A stretch of 64,000 bases of DNA from AG25 sp035518815 (GTDB taxonomy: Bacteria > Gemmatimonadota > Gemmatimonadetes > Gemmatimonadales > GWC2-71-9): assembly GCA_035518815.1 (NCBI GenBank), contig DATIXG010000133.1:1-64000 (forward strand), written 5' to 3'. The notes under the pieces were generated by a model. It was not told where the DNA came from, ran no database searches, and saw only the letters and a list, made by a program, of their open reading frames with translations. Below, piece after piece: positions 30,422 through 40,200 of the stretch. How positions within the stretch are numbered: position 1 is the first letter of the stretch; every line of letters starts with the position of its first letter. The translations under genes were made by a program, and so were the position numbers.

Positions 30422-30929
30422 CGCGGCGGGCATTGCGCTGCCCCGCTGGGCGCAGGTGTCCGCCAAGCGACGCGCGCACATCGAGCGGGTCGCCGGGTTG
30501 CTCGCGCGGTGGGCCGGGGCGATGGGGGTGCCCTCCGGCGAGCGCGAGCGCTGGATCAAGGCGGCTGCGCTGCATGACGCGTTGCGCGACGCGCCGGTCG
30601 CTGACGCGCTGGCGCACGGCCCGCTCGCCGCCGAGCGGGCGGCGCGTGAGGGCGAAACCGATATGGGCGTGCTCGATGCGGTCCGCTATCACACGGTGGG
30701 CTATGCGGGCTGGGACGACGTGGGGCGAATGCTCTATCTCGCGGATTTCCTCGAGCCCGGGCGGTCGTTCGCCGCGGAGGAGCGGCAGGCCCTGGCCGGC
30801 AGGGTGCCGACGGAGCGGGATGCGGTGTTGAAGGAGGTGGCGCGCTGGCGGGTGGAATGGGTGGTTCGCTCGGGGTGGCCGCTCGCGCCCGAGACGGTCG
30901 GATTTTGGAATTCGCTCGTCTCGCGCTGA
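30414..30929 (+). CDS. yqeK: HD-domain protein, YqeK-type Ap4A hydrolase
   Basis: The 171-residue cytoplasmic protein matches YqeK-like symmetrical diadenosine tetraphosphate hydrolases. It has an Arg-Ala-His-Ile-Glu-Arg-Val-Ala-Gly segment, the metal-binding AAALHDALRDAP, then AVRYHTVGYAGWDDVGRMLYLADFLEPGR in two parts, and the final Trp-Arg-Val-Glu-Trp-Val-Val-Arg-Ser-Gly. The HD pair and the Tyr-His-Thr and Ala-Asp residues of the family are intact. GTG 30414 overlaps panC by 8 nt; GTG 30396 is also possible. In many bacteria yqeK is followed by lytR-like and rsfS genes; here a LytR_C lipoprotein follows. Confidence 0.85.
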   Translation: MGDAAGIALPRWAQVSAKRRAHIERVAGLLARWAGAMGVPSGERERWIKAAALHDALRDAPVADALAHGPLAAERAAREGETDMGVLDAVRYHTVGYAGWDDVGRMLYLADFLEPGRSFAAEERQALAGRVPTERDAVLKEVARWRVEWVVRSGWPLAPETVGFWNSLVSR

Positions 30930-31306
30930 CGCTCGGGGCGTGCGCGCTCGTCGGGTGCCGTGGAGAGCGGCGCCGCGAGCCGCTGCCCCTGCCCGGCGAG
31001 CAGGGGCCCCGGTTGACCGTCGAGGTCCTCAACGCGAGCGGGAGCCCCGGCGCGGCGCGGATCGCCACCCGGGCGCTGCGCGAGGCCGGCATCGACGTCG
31101 TGGCGTTCGGGAACGCGCCGGCCGACGAGCGGCGGCTCGACTCGACTCGGATTCTCGTGCGGCGCGGCGATCGGAGTGTCGCGACGCCCGTGCGCGCAGC
31201 GCTCGGTGCCGGTCGGGTGGTCGTGCAGCTCGATTCGAGCCGGCTAGTTGACGCGAGCGTTCTCGTCGGCGCCGACTACTCTCCTCGCGTCGACTTCCAC
31301 CCGTAG
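30905..31306 (+). CDS. LytR_C-domain lipoprotein
   Basis: From TTG 30905 the 133-residue product starts MEFARLALTLGACALVGC, a compact lipoprotein signal with the lipobox Leu-Val-Gly-Cys. A LytR/CpsA C-terminal-type domain follows: Leu-Thr-Val-Glu-Val-Leu-Asn-Ala-Ser-Gly-Ser-Pro-Gly-Ala-Ala-Arg, Leu-Arg-Glu-Ala-Gly-Ile-Asp-Val-Val, and a Gly-Ala-Gly-Arg-Val-Val-Val-Gln-Leu-Asp end with Val-Leu-Val-Gly-Ala-Asp-Tyr. The catalytic LCP domain of LytR is absent, so this is a stand-alone LytR_C. ATG 30857 is an alternative start that adds a hydrophilic Arg-rich lead. The last 63 nt overlap rlmN on the opposite strand. Confidence 0.8.
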   Translation: MEFARLALTLGACALVGCRGERRREPLPLPGEQGPRLTVEVLNASGSPGAARIATRALREAGIDVVAFGNAPADERRLDSTRILVRRGDRSVATPVRAALGAGRVVVQLDSSRLVDASVLVGADYSPRVDFHP

Positions 31307-32308
31307 CTGGCCGCAGGCGGCGCTGATATCCACGCCGCGGCTGCGCCGCAGCACTGCCTCCACGCCATGGGTCTTCAACCGGCGCTCGAAGTCGAGCATC
31401 CGCGCGCGCGAGCTGGGCGTGAGATCGGGAGCGCCGCCCGCATGCAGTGGCAGCAGGTTCACCAGGGCGGCAAGGGGGACTGCGAGCGCGGCCAGCTGAT
31501 CGGCGTGCTCGAGACTGTCGTTCCGCCCGCCGATGAGCACGTACTCGAAGGTCACCCGGCGCCGAAACTGCGCCAGCGCGGCCAGCACCTCCGTGAGGCC
31601 GTACTTCTTTTCGATCGGCATCAGCTCGCGCCGCAGCGGCCCGCTGGGCGCGTGCAGCGAGACCGCGAGCCGGAACTGCTCGGGCCGCCGCGCGAGCTGG
31701 GCGAGCTGCGGCACGATCCCGACCGTCGAAACCGTGATGTGGCGCGCCCCGATCGCGAACCCGTCGGGATGGTTGAGAATCGACAGGGCCGTATCCACCG
31801 CGCTCCAGTTGAGCAGCGGCTCACCCATTCCCATAAACACGATGTTGGTGGGCTTCGCGGCGGGATCGCGCAGCACGAGCTCGCGCACCTGGTTCGCGAT
31901 CTCGGCGGCGGTGAGATTGCGGCGAAAGCCCATGCGGCCCGTGGCGCAGAACACGCAGCCGAGCGCGCACCCCACCTGCGACGAGATGCACAGCGTGCGG
32001 CGCTTCCCTTCGGGAATCAACACCGCTTCGATGGCTTCGCCGTCGGCGAGAGTCCACAGGAATTTCTCTGTGCCGTCGCTCGAGACCTGATGGGCGCCGA
32101 GCCCCATGCGCGGCAGGGGAAAGTCGGTCGCCAGATCGCGGCGCAGGTCCGCGGGCAGATCGGTGGCATCGGTCCAGTCAGCCACCGGGCGGGCCCAGAG
32201 GCGCGGCAGAATCTGGCGGACGCGGTAGGCGGGCGCGCCGCGCGCTTCGACCCACGCGCTGATTGCAGCGGCGGCATCCGGCGGCGCGAGCGAGAGCAGG
32301 TCGGTCAC
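31244..32308 (-). CDS. rlmN: 23S rRNA (adenine2503-C2)/tRNA methyltransferase RlmN
   Basis: RlmN is a radical SAM enzyme that methylates C2 of A2503 in 23S rRNA and A37 in tRNAs. The 354-residue protein has an N-terminal helical domain (Ala-Tyr-Arg-Val-Arg-Gln-Ile-Leu), the cluster motif CALGCVFCATGRMGF (Cys-x3-Cys-x2-Cys), NIVFMGMGEPLLNW, ITVSTVGIVP, LAVSLHAPSGPLR, and Val-Asp-Ile-Ser-Ala-Ala-Cys-Gly-Gln-Leu with the catalytic C-terminal Cys. About 19 extra residues follow that motif and overlap the LytR_C gene. GTG 32308 overlaps the stop of the upstream gene (GTGA). Confidence 0.96.
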   Translation of the reverse strand: MTDLLSLAPPDAAAAISAWVEARGAPAYRVRQILPRLWARPVADWTDATDLPADLRRDLATDFPLPRMGLGAHQVSSDGTEKFLWTLADGEAIEAVLIPEGKRRTLCISSQVGCALGCVFCATGRMGFRRNLTAAEIANQVRELVLRDPAAKPTNIVFMGMGEPLLNWSAVDTALSILNHPDGFAIGARHITVSTVGIVPQLAQLARRPEQFRLAVSLHAPSGPLRRELMPIEKKYGLTEVLAALAQFRRRVTFEYVLIGGRNDSLEHADQLAALAVPLAALVNLLPLHAGGAPDLTPSSRARMLDFERRLKTHGVEAVLRRSRGVDISAACGQLRVEVDARRVVGADENARVN

Positions 32309-33201
32309 TTGATGCCCGCTTCGAGCCCGACGCGATACGCCGAGCCGATGTCGTTCTGTCCGGTGTCGCGGGCGTAGCTCACGCGATAGCGCCCGATGCC
32401 GACCCGCACGCCGGCGCTGCCCCGCCACCCCACCACGCCGTAGGTGTCCTCGCGGACCACGCGCACGTCGAGCACGAACGACTCATCGAACGCAATCCCG
32501 AGCCCGAACTGGTGGTCCGGCGCGGATCCGTTCGCGACGGCTGCCCCGTAGCGGAGCAACACGGTCGTCTTCCCGCTCCCGGTCCACGACGTCCCGTGCC
32601 ATACCGCCCACTCGATGCCGCCGTAGAAGTCGCCGACGTGCTCGTCGCTCGTGAGAGGAGACAGCAGATGACTCGCGAGCGAGAGCCAGAGCGGCCCTGG
32701 CAGTTGCTGGCGCAAGCCCACGTCGCATGTGGCGCGGTCCATTTGCGTCTCGTCGAGACGCACGTGCTCCCACCCCACGGTCGCTCCGAGCGTCGTAGCG
32801 CTCGTGGTCAGCGTCCAATTGAGGCCGAGCAACTGCGTGCCGTACGGGATGCCGCTACCCTCCGCATCTGGGTCGAGCGATGTGCGCACGAGGTCTCGAA
32901 TCTGCATGCTGCCGTATAGGAGGCCGAGCACTCCGAGCGGGCGAACGCGGACGCGAGCCACCGCGAGCGCGCCTCCGGCTCCGACAGCACTGGGGGCCTG
33001 GACGACATCGAGGCTCAGGCTCGCACGGCCGTCGGGGGGCAGCTGTGCGGGGCTCCAAAACGTGCTGGCCCCACCGGTGGCCAGGGCCTCGGGTGTGGTC
33101 AGGGTGGTCGCGGCCACCCTCCAAAGCTCGGCTGCGGCGCTCGCCTGGGCGGCCGCCGCCCCCGGGACAAGCGTGGCGAGCAGGGCGGCAATGCGTTGCA
33201 T
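32305..33201 (-). CDS. Exported beta-rich protein, probable outer-membrane beta-barrel; unknown function
   Basis: The 298-residue protein starts with a signal peptide (MQRIAALLATLVPGAAAAQA; cleavage near residue 20). The rest alternates short amphipathic strands with Gly/Asn/Asp turns (for example SLSLDVVQAPSAVGAGGAL, WTLTTSATTLGATVGWEHV, FGLGIAFDESFVLDVRVV), and the last residues Arg-Val-Gly-Leu-Glu-Ala-Gly-Ile-Lys could be a closing strand. The pattern suggests a 12-strand-class barrel or a PorV/UPF0164-like protein, but I recognise no family motif. It starts at a predicted leaderless ATG and is coupled to rlmN, an unusual partner. Confidence 0.7.
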   Translation of the reverse strand: MQRIAALLATLVPGAAAAQASAAAELWRVAATTLTTPEALATGGASTFWSPAQLPPDGRASLSLDVVQAPSAVGAGGALAVARVRVRPLGVLGLLYGSMQIRDLVRTSLDPDAEGSGIPYGTQLLGLNWTLTTSATTLGATVGWEHVRLDETQMDRATCDVGLRQQLPGPLWLSLASHLLSPLTSDEHVGDFYGGIEWAVWHGTSWTGSGKTTVLLRYGAAVANGSAPDHQFGLGIAFDESFVLDVRVVREDTYGVVGWRGSAGVRVGIGRYRVSYARDTGQNDIGSAYRVGLEAGIK

Positions 33202-33207
33202 GTCGAA

Positions 33208-33235
33208 CGTTTACCGTGCCAAGTGGCGCTGTCAA
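33208..33235 (-). promoter_or_regulatory. Predicted promoter of the 33201-rlmN operon; leaderless
   Basis: Minus-strand TTGACA (33235-33230), a 16-nt spacer and TAAACG (33213-33208) are followed by TTCGAC and ATG 33201, so +1 falls at the start codon. Confidence 0.65.
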
Positions 33236-33246
33236 TTCAACTTAAC

Positions 33247-33252
33247 TATCTT
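33247..33252 (+). promoter_or_regulatory. Probable -10 box for the PTS-IIA/aspS/phoH operon
   Basis: TATCTT is identical to the -10 boxes proposed for truA, lexA and meaB. No good -35 was found at 16-18 nt upstream. Transcription near 33259 would leave a leader of about 20 nt before GTG 33279. Confidence 0.4.
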
Positions 33253-33278
33253 CAACCGCCTACGACACTTGGGCCAGC

Positions 33279-33734
33279 GTGCGCCTGTCTGAGCTCTTGC
33301 CTCCCAGCCGCATCCAGATCCCCCTCCAGTCGCGCGACAAGCCGGGGGTGCTTCGGGAATTGGCGGCACTCATGGTTCCGGCCAAGGACGGACACCTCGA
33401 GGACCTGCTCGGGGCCATTCTGGAGCGGGAGCGCCAATTTCCTACGGGCATCGGGTACGGGGTCGCCGTTCCGCACGGCAAGACGCCAACGCTGGCCACC
33501 CTGCAAGCGGTGGCGGGGACGACCAGGGATCCGGTGGCCTACGAGACCATCGACGGGGAGCCGGTGCGGATCTTCTTCATGTTGGCGGGCCCCGAGTCTC
33601 AGGCGGGGGCTCACGTGAAGGCCATCAGCCGGATCTCCCGTCTGGTGCGGCACGAGCCGGTGCGCGCGCGCCTGCTCGAAGCGCGCACGGCCGAAGAATT
33701 TCACCGCGTGGTGCGCGAAGCAGAGGGAGCGTAA
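33279..33734 (+). CDS. PTS IIA domain protein, second copy
   Basis: The 151-residue single-domain EIIA (mannitol/fructose/Ntr type) has the phosphorylatable His66 in GIGYGVAVPHGKT and the EIIA strands Asp-Gly-Glu-Pro-Val-Arg-Ile-Phe-Phe-Met-Leu-Ala-Gly-Pro. It is clearly diverged from the IIA at 833-1285. It leads the aspS-phoH-pgpH-ybeY gene set, with 4 nt between its stop and aspS. No EIIB or EIIC is near, so a regulatory role is more likely than transport. Start GTG; no strong Shine-Dalgarno box. Confidence 0.87.
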   Translation: MRLSELLPPSRIQIPLQSRDKPGVLRELAALMVPAKDGHLEDLLGAILERERQFPTGIGYGVAVPHGKTPTLATLQAVAGTTRDPVAYETIDGEPVRIFFMLAGPESQAGAHVKAISRISRLVRHEPVRARLLEARTAEEFHRVVREAEGA

Positions 33735-33738
33735 CGGA

Positions 33739-35504
<1,766 letters not shown>

Positions 35505-35508
<4 letters not shown>

Positions 35509-36461
35509 GCAGCGAGATCGCCCGGCGTCTCTCCGCGGAGGGGATCGACCCGTTGACGCTCGCCGGGGTGAATGACGGCAACCTGGTCGAGCTCGCGAAG
35601 CGCACCGGCGTCCGGGTCTCGCTGCGCGGGGACGTGCTGTCGCTTACCGGCCCGGCCGACGCGGTCGAGCGGGCCACGCCCGTGGCGCAGGCGCTGATGG
35701 ATCTCGCGCGGATGGGCGATCTGCTCGAGCCCGGGGACGTTGCGCGTCTGGTAGCGGACGCGGATCGCGGGACCCTGAGCGCCGCGGTCGACGGCGCGCA
35801 CAACATCATCCTGCCGGGACTGCGCAGGGTCATCCAGCCCAAGACCGCGGGGCAACGCACGTACCTGGAATCCATTGCGCAAAGCGAAATCGTGGTAGGG
35901 ATCGGGCCGGCCGGCACCGGCAAGACGTATCTCGCGGTCGCCGCGGCCGTCGACGCGCTGGCGCGCAAGCGGGTCCGGCGCATCGTCCTCGCGCGGCCCG
36001 CCGTGGAGGCAGGGGAAAGCCTGGGATTCCTGCCGGGCGACCTGCAGGAAAAGGTGGATCCCTACCTGCGGCCGCTGTACGACGCGCTCGAGGACATGAT
36101 GCCGCGGGACCGCGTGCAGAAGGCCATCGAGACCCGCACCATCGAAATTGCGCCGCTCGCGTACATGCGCGGCCGGACGCTTGCCGACGCGTTCGTGATT
36201 CTCGATGAGGCCCAGAACGCGACGGGCATGCAGATGAAGATGTTCCTCACCCGCCTCGGCGTGAACTCGCGCGCGGTGATCACGGGCGACAAGACGCAGA
36301 TCGACCTGCAGAACCGGGAAGACTCGGGGCTTCTGCAGATCGAGCGGATCCTGCCGGGCATCGAAGGGATCGGCTTCTGCTACCTGGACGAGAGCGACGT
36401 GGTGCGCCACCGGCTCGTGCGCGCGATCATCCGCGCGTACGCCGAGGATGCGCAGGGCTGA
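35505..36461 (+). CDS. phoH: PhoH family ATPase
   Basis: The 318-residue PhoH-like protein (YbeZ type) is associated with ribosome maturation and RNA metabolism. An N-terminal KH-like part is followed by the P-loop GPAGTGKT at 134-141, Leu-Ala-Arg-Pro-Ala-Val-Glu-Ala-Gly-Glu-Ser-Leu-Gly-Phe-Leu-Pro-Gly, the Walker B DEAQ in VILDEAQNATGMQMKMFLTR, and VITGDKTQIDL. GTG overlaps the aspS stop (GTGA). The phoH-pgpH-ybeY-CNNM order is a widespread arrangement. Confidence 0.95.
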
Positions 36462-36462
36462 C

Positions 36463-38637
36463 GTGATCACCCTGCCGTCGCGCGAGCGCGTGCGCTACCA
36501 CGCCGAACGCTGGGCGTGGGTCTTGGGGCTTGCCGTGCTCGCCTTCGTGGCGTTCCCCTCGAGCGCGATCGACGTCGCGCCATTGCTCCAGGCGGGCAGA
36601 GTCTCCGATCGGGACGTGATCGCGCCGTTCACTTACTCCGTGAACAAGACCGACCAGGAGCTGGCGCGCGAGGCCGAGGAGCTGGCCAGCACGGTCAAGC
36701 CGGTCTATGAGTTCCGCCAGCGGGCACTCGACAGCGCGTCGTCCGCTGCGCGCGTGTTCTTCACAGCCATCGACGCGGCGTCGCGGGACGGGGCGCAGGC
36801 GGTCGCACGAGCCGCCCGCGACTACGGCGTGACGCTGTCCGCCGAGGAGGCCGCCTACCTGACGAGCACCAAACGGCGGCGTCAACTCGACGCGGCGCTC
36901 GCCGATCTGTTCAGCCGCACGCTGGCCCCCGGCGTGACCGGGCCGGGCGTCCTCCAGGTCGAGCAGTCGCCGGAGCTGATCATCCGGCGCCGCTCATCCG
37001 AGACGTCCGTGCCGCGCGACCAGGTGACGTCCTACGCGCAGTACCTGAACCGCGCACGCGCCGTGCACCCGGACAAGGGCTCCGCGGTGGCGGATGGGGT
37101 GTTGCTGCGGCTCGCCGCTCGCTTCTTCCTGCCCACCCTCGTGCCCAACACAGTCGAGACCGAGCGGCGGCGCGACGAGCTGCGCCGCAGCGTGGACCAG
37201 ACCAAGTACGTGGTGCGGGCGGGCGAGCGCATCGTCGGTGCGCACGAAGTCGTCACGAACGAAGCCCGCGAGCGTCTCGTGGCGCTACAGCAGGAGCTGT
37301 TGCGGCGCGGGGCGGCCACCAGCCGGTCGGCCCGGGGCGTGGTGGGGCCGCTGCTGCGGGACAGCATGGTGCTCTCCATCTTCTGGGTGCTGCTCCTGTT
37401 TTACCGCCGCGAGACGTACCGCGAGCAGCGGCAGGTGACGCTCCTGGCCTGCCTGTTTGCCGCGGCGATCCTAGGCGCGGCCGGCATCGCGCGATGGGTC
37501 CCCCAGAGCCCGATGCTCATCCCGCTGCCCTTTACGGCGATGATGTTGACCGTGCTCTTCAACGGGCGCGTGTCCCTGATCGGCGCGCTCGTGGTGTCGG
37601 TGCTGATCGGGCTCCAGCCGGTCTTCCACGACTCGCCCACGCTGTTCTTCTGCGTGGTCGGCGGTGTGACCGCCGCCCTCTCGGTCCGCGTCCTGCGGCG
37701 CCGCAGCCACCTGATGATGGTCGTGCTGCTCGTGGGCGCAGGTTACCTGCTGGGAGCCATCGCGATCGGACTCGCCAACGCATGGAGCGCCGCCGACATC
37801 CTCCAGCGCGCGCTCCTGGGCACCGTGAACGGCCTCGTGTCGGCCGGTCTGACCCTCCTGCTCCTGCCGGTTGCGGAGGCGCTCACGCACATCACCACCG
37901 ACCTCACGCTGCTCGAGCTGTCCGACCCGAGCCGGCCGTTGTTGCGGCGGTTGTCGCTCGAGGCGCCCGGGACGTACGCGCACAGCATCGCGATGGCGAA
38001 CCTGGTAGAAGCGGCCTGCAACCGCATCGGCGCGAACGGGCTGCTGGGGCGCGTCGGCTGCTACTACCACGATATCGGGAAGGTGAAGAATCCCGCGTAC
38101 TTCGTGGAGAACCAGACGCGCGGCAACAACCCCCACGATCGCCTGGACCCGCGGCAATCGGCCGAAATCATCAAGGCCCACGTGACCGACGGGCTCGCGC
38201 TCGCCGATGAGGCCAGGCTCCCCGACGTGGTGCGGGCGTTCATTCCCGAGCATCACGGCACCATGGAGATCACATACTTCCTGGATCGCGCGAAGAAGAG
38301 CGGCGTGACTCCCATCCGCGCGTCGGATTTCATGTACCCGGGCCCGAAGCCGCAGTCGGTCGAAACCGCCGTCACGCTGCTCGCGGACTCGGTGGAAGCG
38401 GCGTTGCGTGTGCTCGAGGACCTGACGCCGAAGAAGATCGAAGACGCCATCGACCACATCGTCCGGACCAAGCTCAACCAGGGGCAGCTCGACGACGCGC
38501 CGATCACGCTGCAGCGCATTCACGAGGTGAAAGCGGAGTTCGTCCGCAGCATCGCGGGGATGTACCACAACCGCATCGACTATCCGGAGTCCAGTGGCGG
38601 GATCTCGGCGACGTGGCAGTCCGCAGCCAAGAGCTGA
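36463..38637 (+). CDS. pgpH: 7TM-HD cyclic-di-AMP phosphodiesterase PgpH
   Basis: The 724-residue membrane protein has one N-terminal membrane helix, a large extracytoplasmic 7TMR-HDED domain (about 40-285), seven helices (about 290-480), and a C-terminal HD domain. The HD domain carries APGTYAHSIAMANLVEAA, CYYHDIGKVKNPAYFVENQ, a Glu-His-His-Gly-Thr segment and Ala-Val-Thr-Leu-Leu-Ala-Asp-Ser-Val-Glu-Ala-Ala. The order matches PgpH, which hydrolyses c-di-AMP to pApA. No c-di-AMP cyclase is in the window. GTG 36463, one base after phoH, is preferred; ATG 36448 would overlap phoH. Confidence 0.93.
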   Translation: MITLPSRERVRYHAERWAWVLGLAVLAFVAFPSSAIDVAPLLQAGRVSDRDVIAPFTYSVNKTDQELAREAEELASTVKPVYEFRQRALDSASSAARVFFTAIDAASRDGAQAVARAARDYGVTLSAEEAAYLTSTKRRRQLDAALADLFSRTLAPGVTGPGVLQVEQSPELIIRRRSSETSVPRDQVTSYAQYLNRARAVHPDKGSAVADGVLLRLAARFFLPTLVPNTVETERRRDELRRSVDQTKYVVRAGERIVGAHEVVTNEARERLVALQQELLRRGAATSRSARGVVGPLLRDSMVLSIFWVLLLFYRRETYREQRQVTLLACLFAAAILGAAGIARWVPQSPMLIPLPFTAMMLTVLFNGRVSLIGALVVSVLIGLQPVFHDSPTLFFCVVGGVTAALSVRVLRRRSHLMMVVLLVGAGYLLGAIAIGLANAWSAADILQRALLGTVNGLVSAGLTLLLLPVAEALTHITTDLTLLELSDPSRPLLRRLSLEAPGTYAHSIAMANLVEAACNRIGANGLLGRVGCYYHDIGKVKNPAYFVENQTRGNNPHDRLDPRQSAEIIKAHVTDGLALADEARLPDVVRAFIPEHHGTMEITYFLDRAKKSGVTPIRASDFMYPGPKPQSVETAVTLLADSVEAALRVLEDLTPKKIEDAIDHIVRTKLNQGQLDDAPITLQRIHEVKAEFVRSIAGMYHNRIDYPESSGGISATWQSAAKS

Positions 38638-39025
38638 GCGGTTCCTTGCGCGCGCGGCGCGCCAGGTGCTCGCGTGGGAGCGCGCGCACGACACCCGCGT
38701 GGAGCTCACGCTGCTCGGCGCGGCCGCCATGCGTCGGCTCAACCGGCGCGCGACCGGCCGGCGCGGGTTGACCGACGTGATCGCCTTCACGCTGCCCCAG
38801 CCTGATGGATCCACGCTGGGCGACGTGTACCTCTGTCCAGCCGCCACCGAACCGTGGGTGCAGGACGGCGTGGCGTCGCGTCGCGAGGAGCTCGTGCGGC
38901 TGGTCGTGCACGGGACGTTGCACGTGCTCGGGTACGACCACCCGGCGGGCCCGGGTCGGGTGCGCTCGACCATGTGGCGCACACAGGAGCGGTACGTCCG
39001 TCGGCTCCTCGCCCGGAGCCCCTGA
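38594..39025 (+). CDS. ybeY: rRNA maturation endoribonuclease YbeY
   Basis: YbeY is a single-strand endoribonuclease in 16S rRNA processing. The 143-residue protein carries the zinc motif LVVHGTLHVLGYDH (His-x3-His-x5-His) and the preceding Arg-Gly-Leu-Thr-Asp-Val-Ile-Ala-Phe, plus a Leu-Gly-Asp-Val-Tyr-Leu-Cys strand. It overlaps pgpH by 44 nt from GTG 38594. The N-terminus starts at the first helix and seems shorter than usual, so a later start is unlikely. The end overlaps the next ATG (TGATG). Confidence 0.93.
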   Translation: MAGSRRRGSPQPRAERFLARAARQVLAWERAHDTRVELTLLGAAAMRRLNRRATGRRGLTDVIAFTLPQPDGSTLGDVYLCPAATEPWVQDGVASRREELVRLVVHGTLHVLGYDHPAGPGRVRSTMWRTQERYVRRLLARSP

Positions 39026-40200
39026 TGTTCCTCGACACCGCGGGCCTCGTGGGCGGGGCTCTGGTGGCCCTGGCCGCGGCACTGTGGGCGGGTCTCCTCG
39101 CCCTGGCGGAAGAAGGCGCCGTCGCCGAGGCACCGCACACCCTGGGCGACGCCCCACCCACCGCCGCCGGGGCGGTGGTGCCGCTGCACCGCGCGCTGCA
39201 CGTCGCGCGCCTCGCGCTGCTCGTGCTCGGCGCCGTTGCCGCCGCGCACGCCCTGGGCTGGTGGCGGCGTCCCTGGCTCGAGGCCCTCACCGATCTCGCG
39301 CTCGCGGCCGGTCTGCTGTTCGTCCTCGGGGACGCGCTGCCCCGCAGCATCGCGCGTCTGGCCCCGGAGGTGGGAGCGGCCGCGCTCCCGCTCGCGCGGC
39401 GCACGCTCTCACCGTTTCGGCCCCTGCTCTGGCTGCTCGCCGGAGCGGACCGGGGACTCCACGCGCTCGTGCGCACACCGCGCCCGCTCGAGGCCGGCCT
39501 GGGGCCGGCGCAGCGGGACATGTTGCTCGGTGTCTTCACGCTGGCCGACGCGACCGTCGCGGAAGTGATGACGCCGCGCCTCGACATGGCGGCCATCGAT
39601 GCGAGCGCCTCGCGCGAGGAGCTGCTCGCGGAATTTCGCCGGACGGAGCACTCGCGCCTGCCCGTGTACGACGGAACCCCGGACAACATCATCGGCATCG
39701 TCTACGCCAAGGACGCCGTCCCGCTCGCGCTCGGGTTGAGTGAGGTGCCGGGCCGGTGGCAGGACCTGATCAAGCCCGCGAGCTACGTACCCGAGAGCAA
39801 GACACTCGACAACCAGCTGCGCGACTTCCAGCGGGGGCCCGGGCACATCGCCATCGTCGTCGACGAGTTTGGCGGCACGTCCGGGCTGATCACCCTCGAG
39901 GACATCCTCGAGGAGATCGTCGGAGACATTCGCGATGAGCGCGACGATGAGGCGACCCCCGCCATCCGCCGCGATGGCGAGCGGTACTGGGTGGACGGAC
40001 GCGTGACGCTCGACGATCTCTCGTCCGCGCTCGGCAGCAGGTTCGAGCACCCCGAGGTGTCGACGGTGGGCGGCTTGGTCTACTCGGCCCTGGGGCGCGT
40101 GCCGCGCGCGGGCGAGGAGCTGACGCTCGACGGCTATCGGGTGGTCGTCGAGCGCGTGGACCGGCGCCGGGTCACGCGCGTGTACTTCGAGAAGCAATGA
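39025..40200 (+). CDS. CNNM/CBS-domain membrane protein (CorC/hemolysin-C type), first copy
   Basis: The 391-residue protein has an N-terminal DUF21/CNNM-like membrane region (about 1-120, unusually Ala-rich). Two CBS domains (about 175-310) follow, with VAEVMTPRLDMAAID, Phe-Arg-Arg-Thr-Glu-His-Ser-Arg-Leu-Pro-Val-Tyr and GHIAIVVDEFGGTSGLITLE. A CorC_HlyC transporter-associated domain closes it (Ser-Thr-Val-Gly-Gly-Leu-Val-Tyr). Relatives act in Mg/Co homeostasis. ATG 39025 has GGAG 8 nt upstream. It forms a tandem pair with the next gene. Confidence 0.88.
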   Translation: MFLDTAGLVGGALVALAAALWAGLLALAEEGAVAEAPHTLGDAPPTAAGAVVPLHRALHVARLALLVLGAVAAAHALGWWRRPWLEALTDLALAAGLLFVLGDALPRSIARLAPEVGAAALPLARRTLSPFRPLLWLLAGADRGLHALVRTPRPLEAGLGPAQRDMLLGVFTLADATVAEVMTPRLDMAAIDASASREELLAEFRRTEHSRLPVYDGTPDNIIGIVYAKDAVPLALGLSEVPGRWQDLIKPASYVPESKTLDNQLRDFQRGPGHIAIVVDEFGGTSGLITLEDILEEIVGDIRDERDDEATPAIRRDGERYWVDGRVTLDDLSSALGSRFEHPEVSTVGGLVYSALGRVPRAGEELTLDGYRVVVERVDRRRVTRVYFEKQ

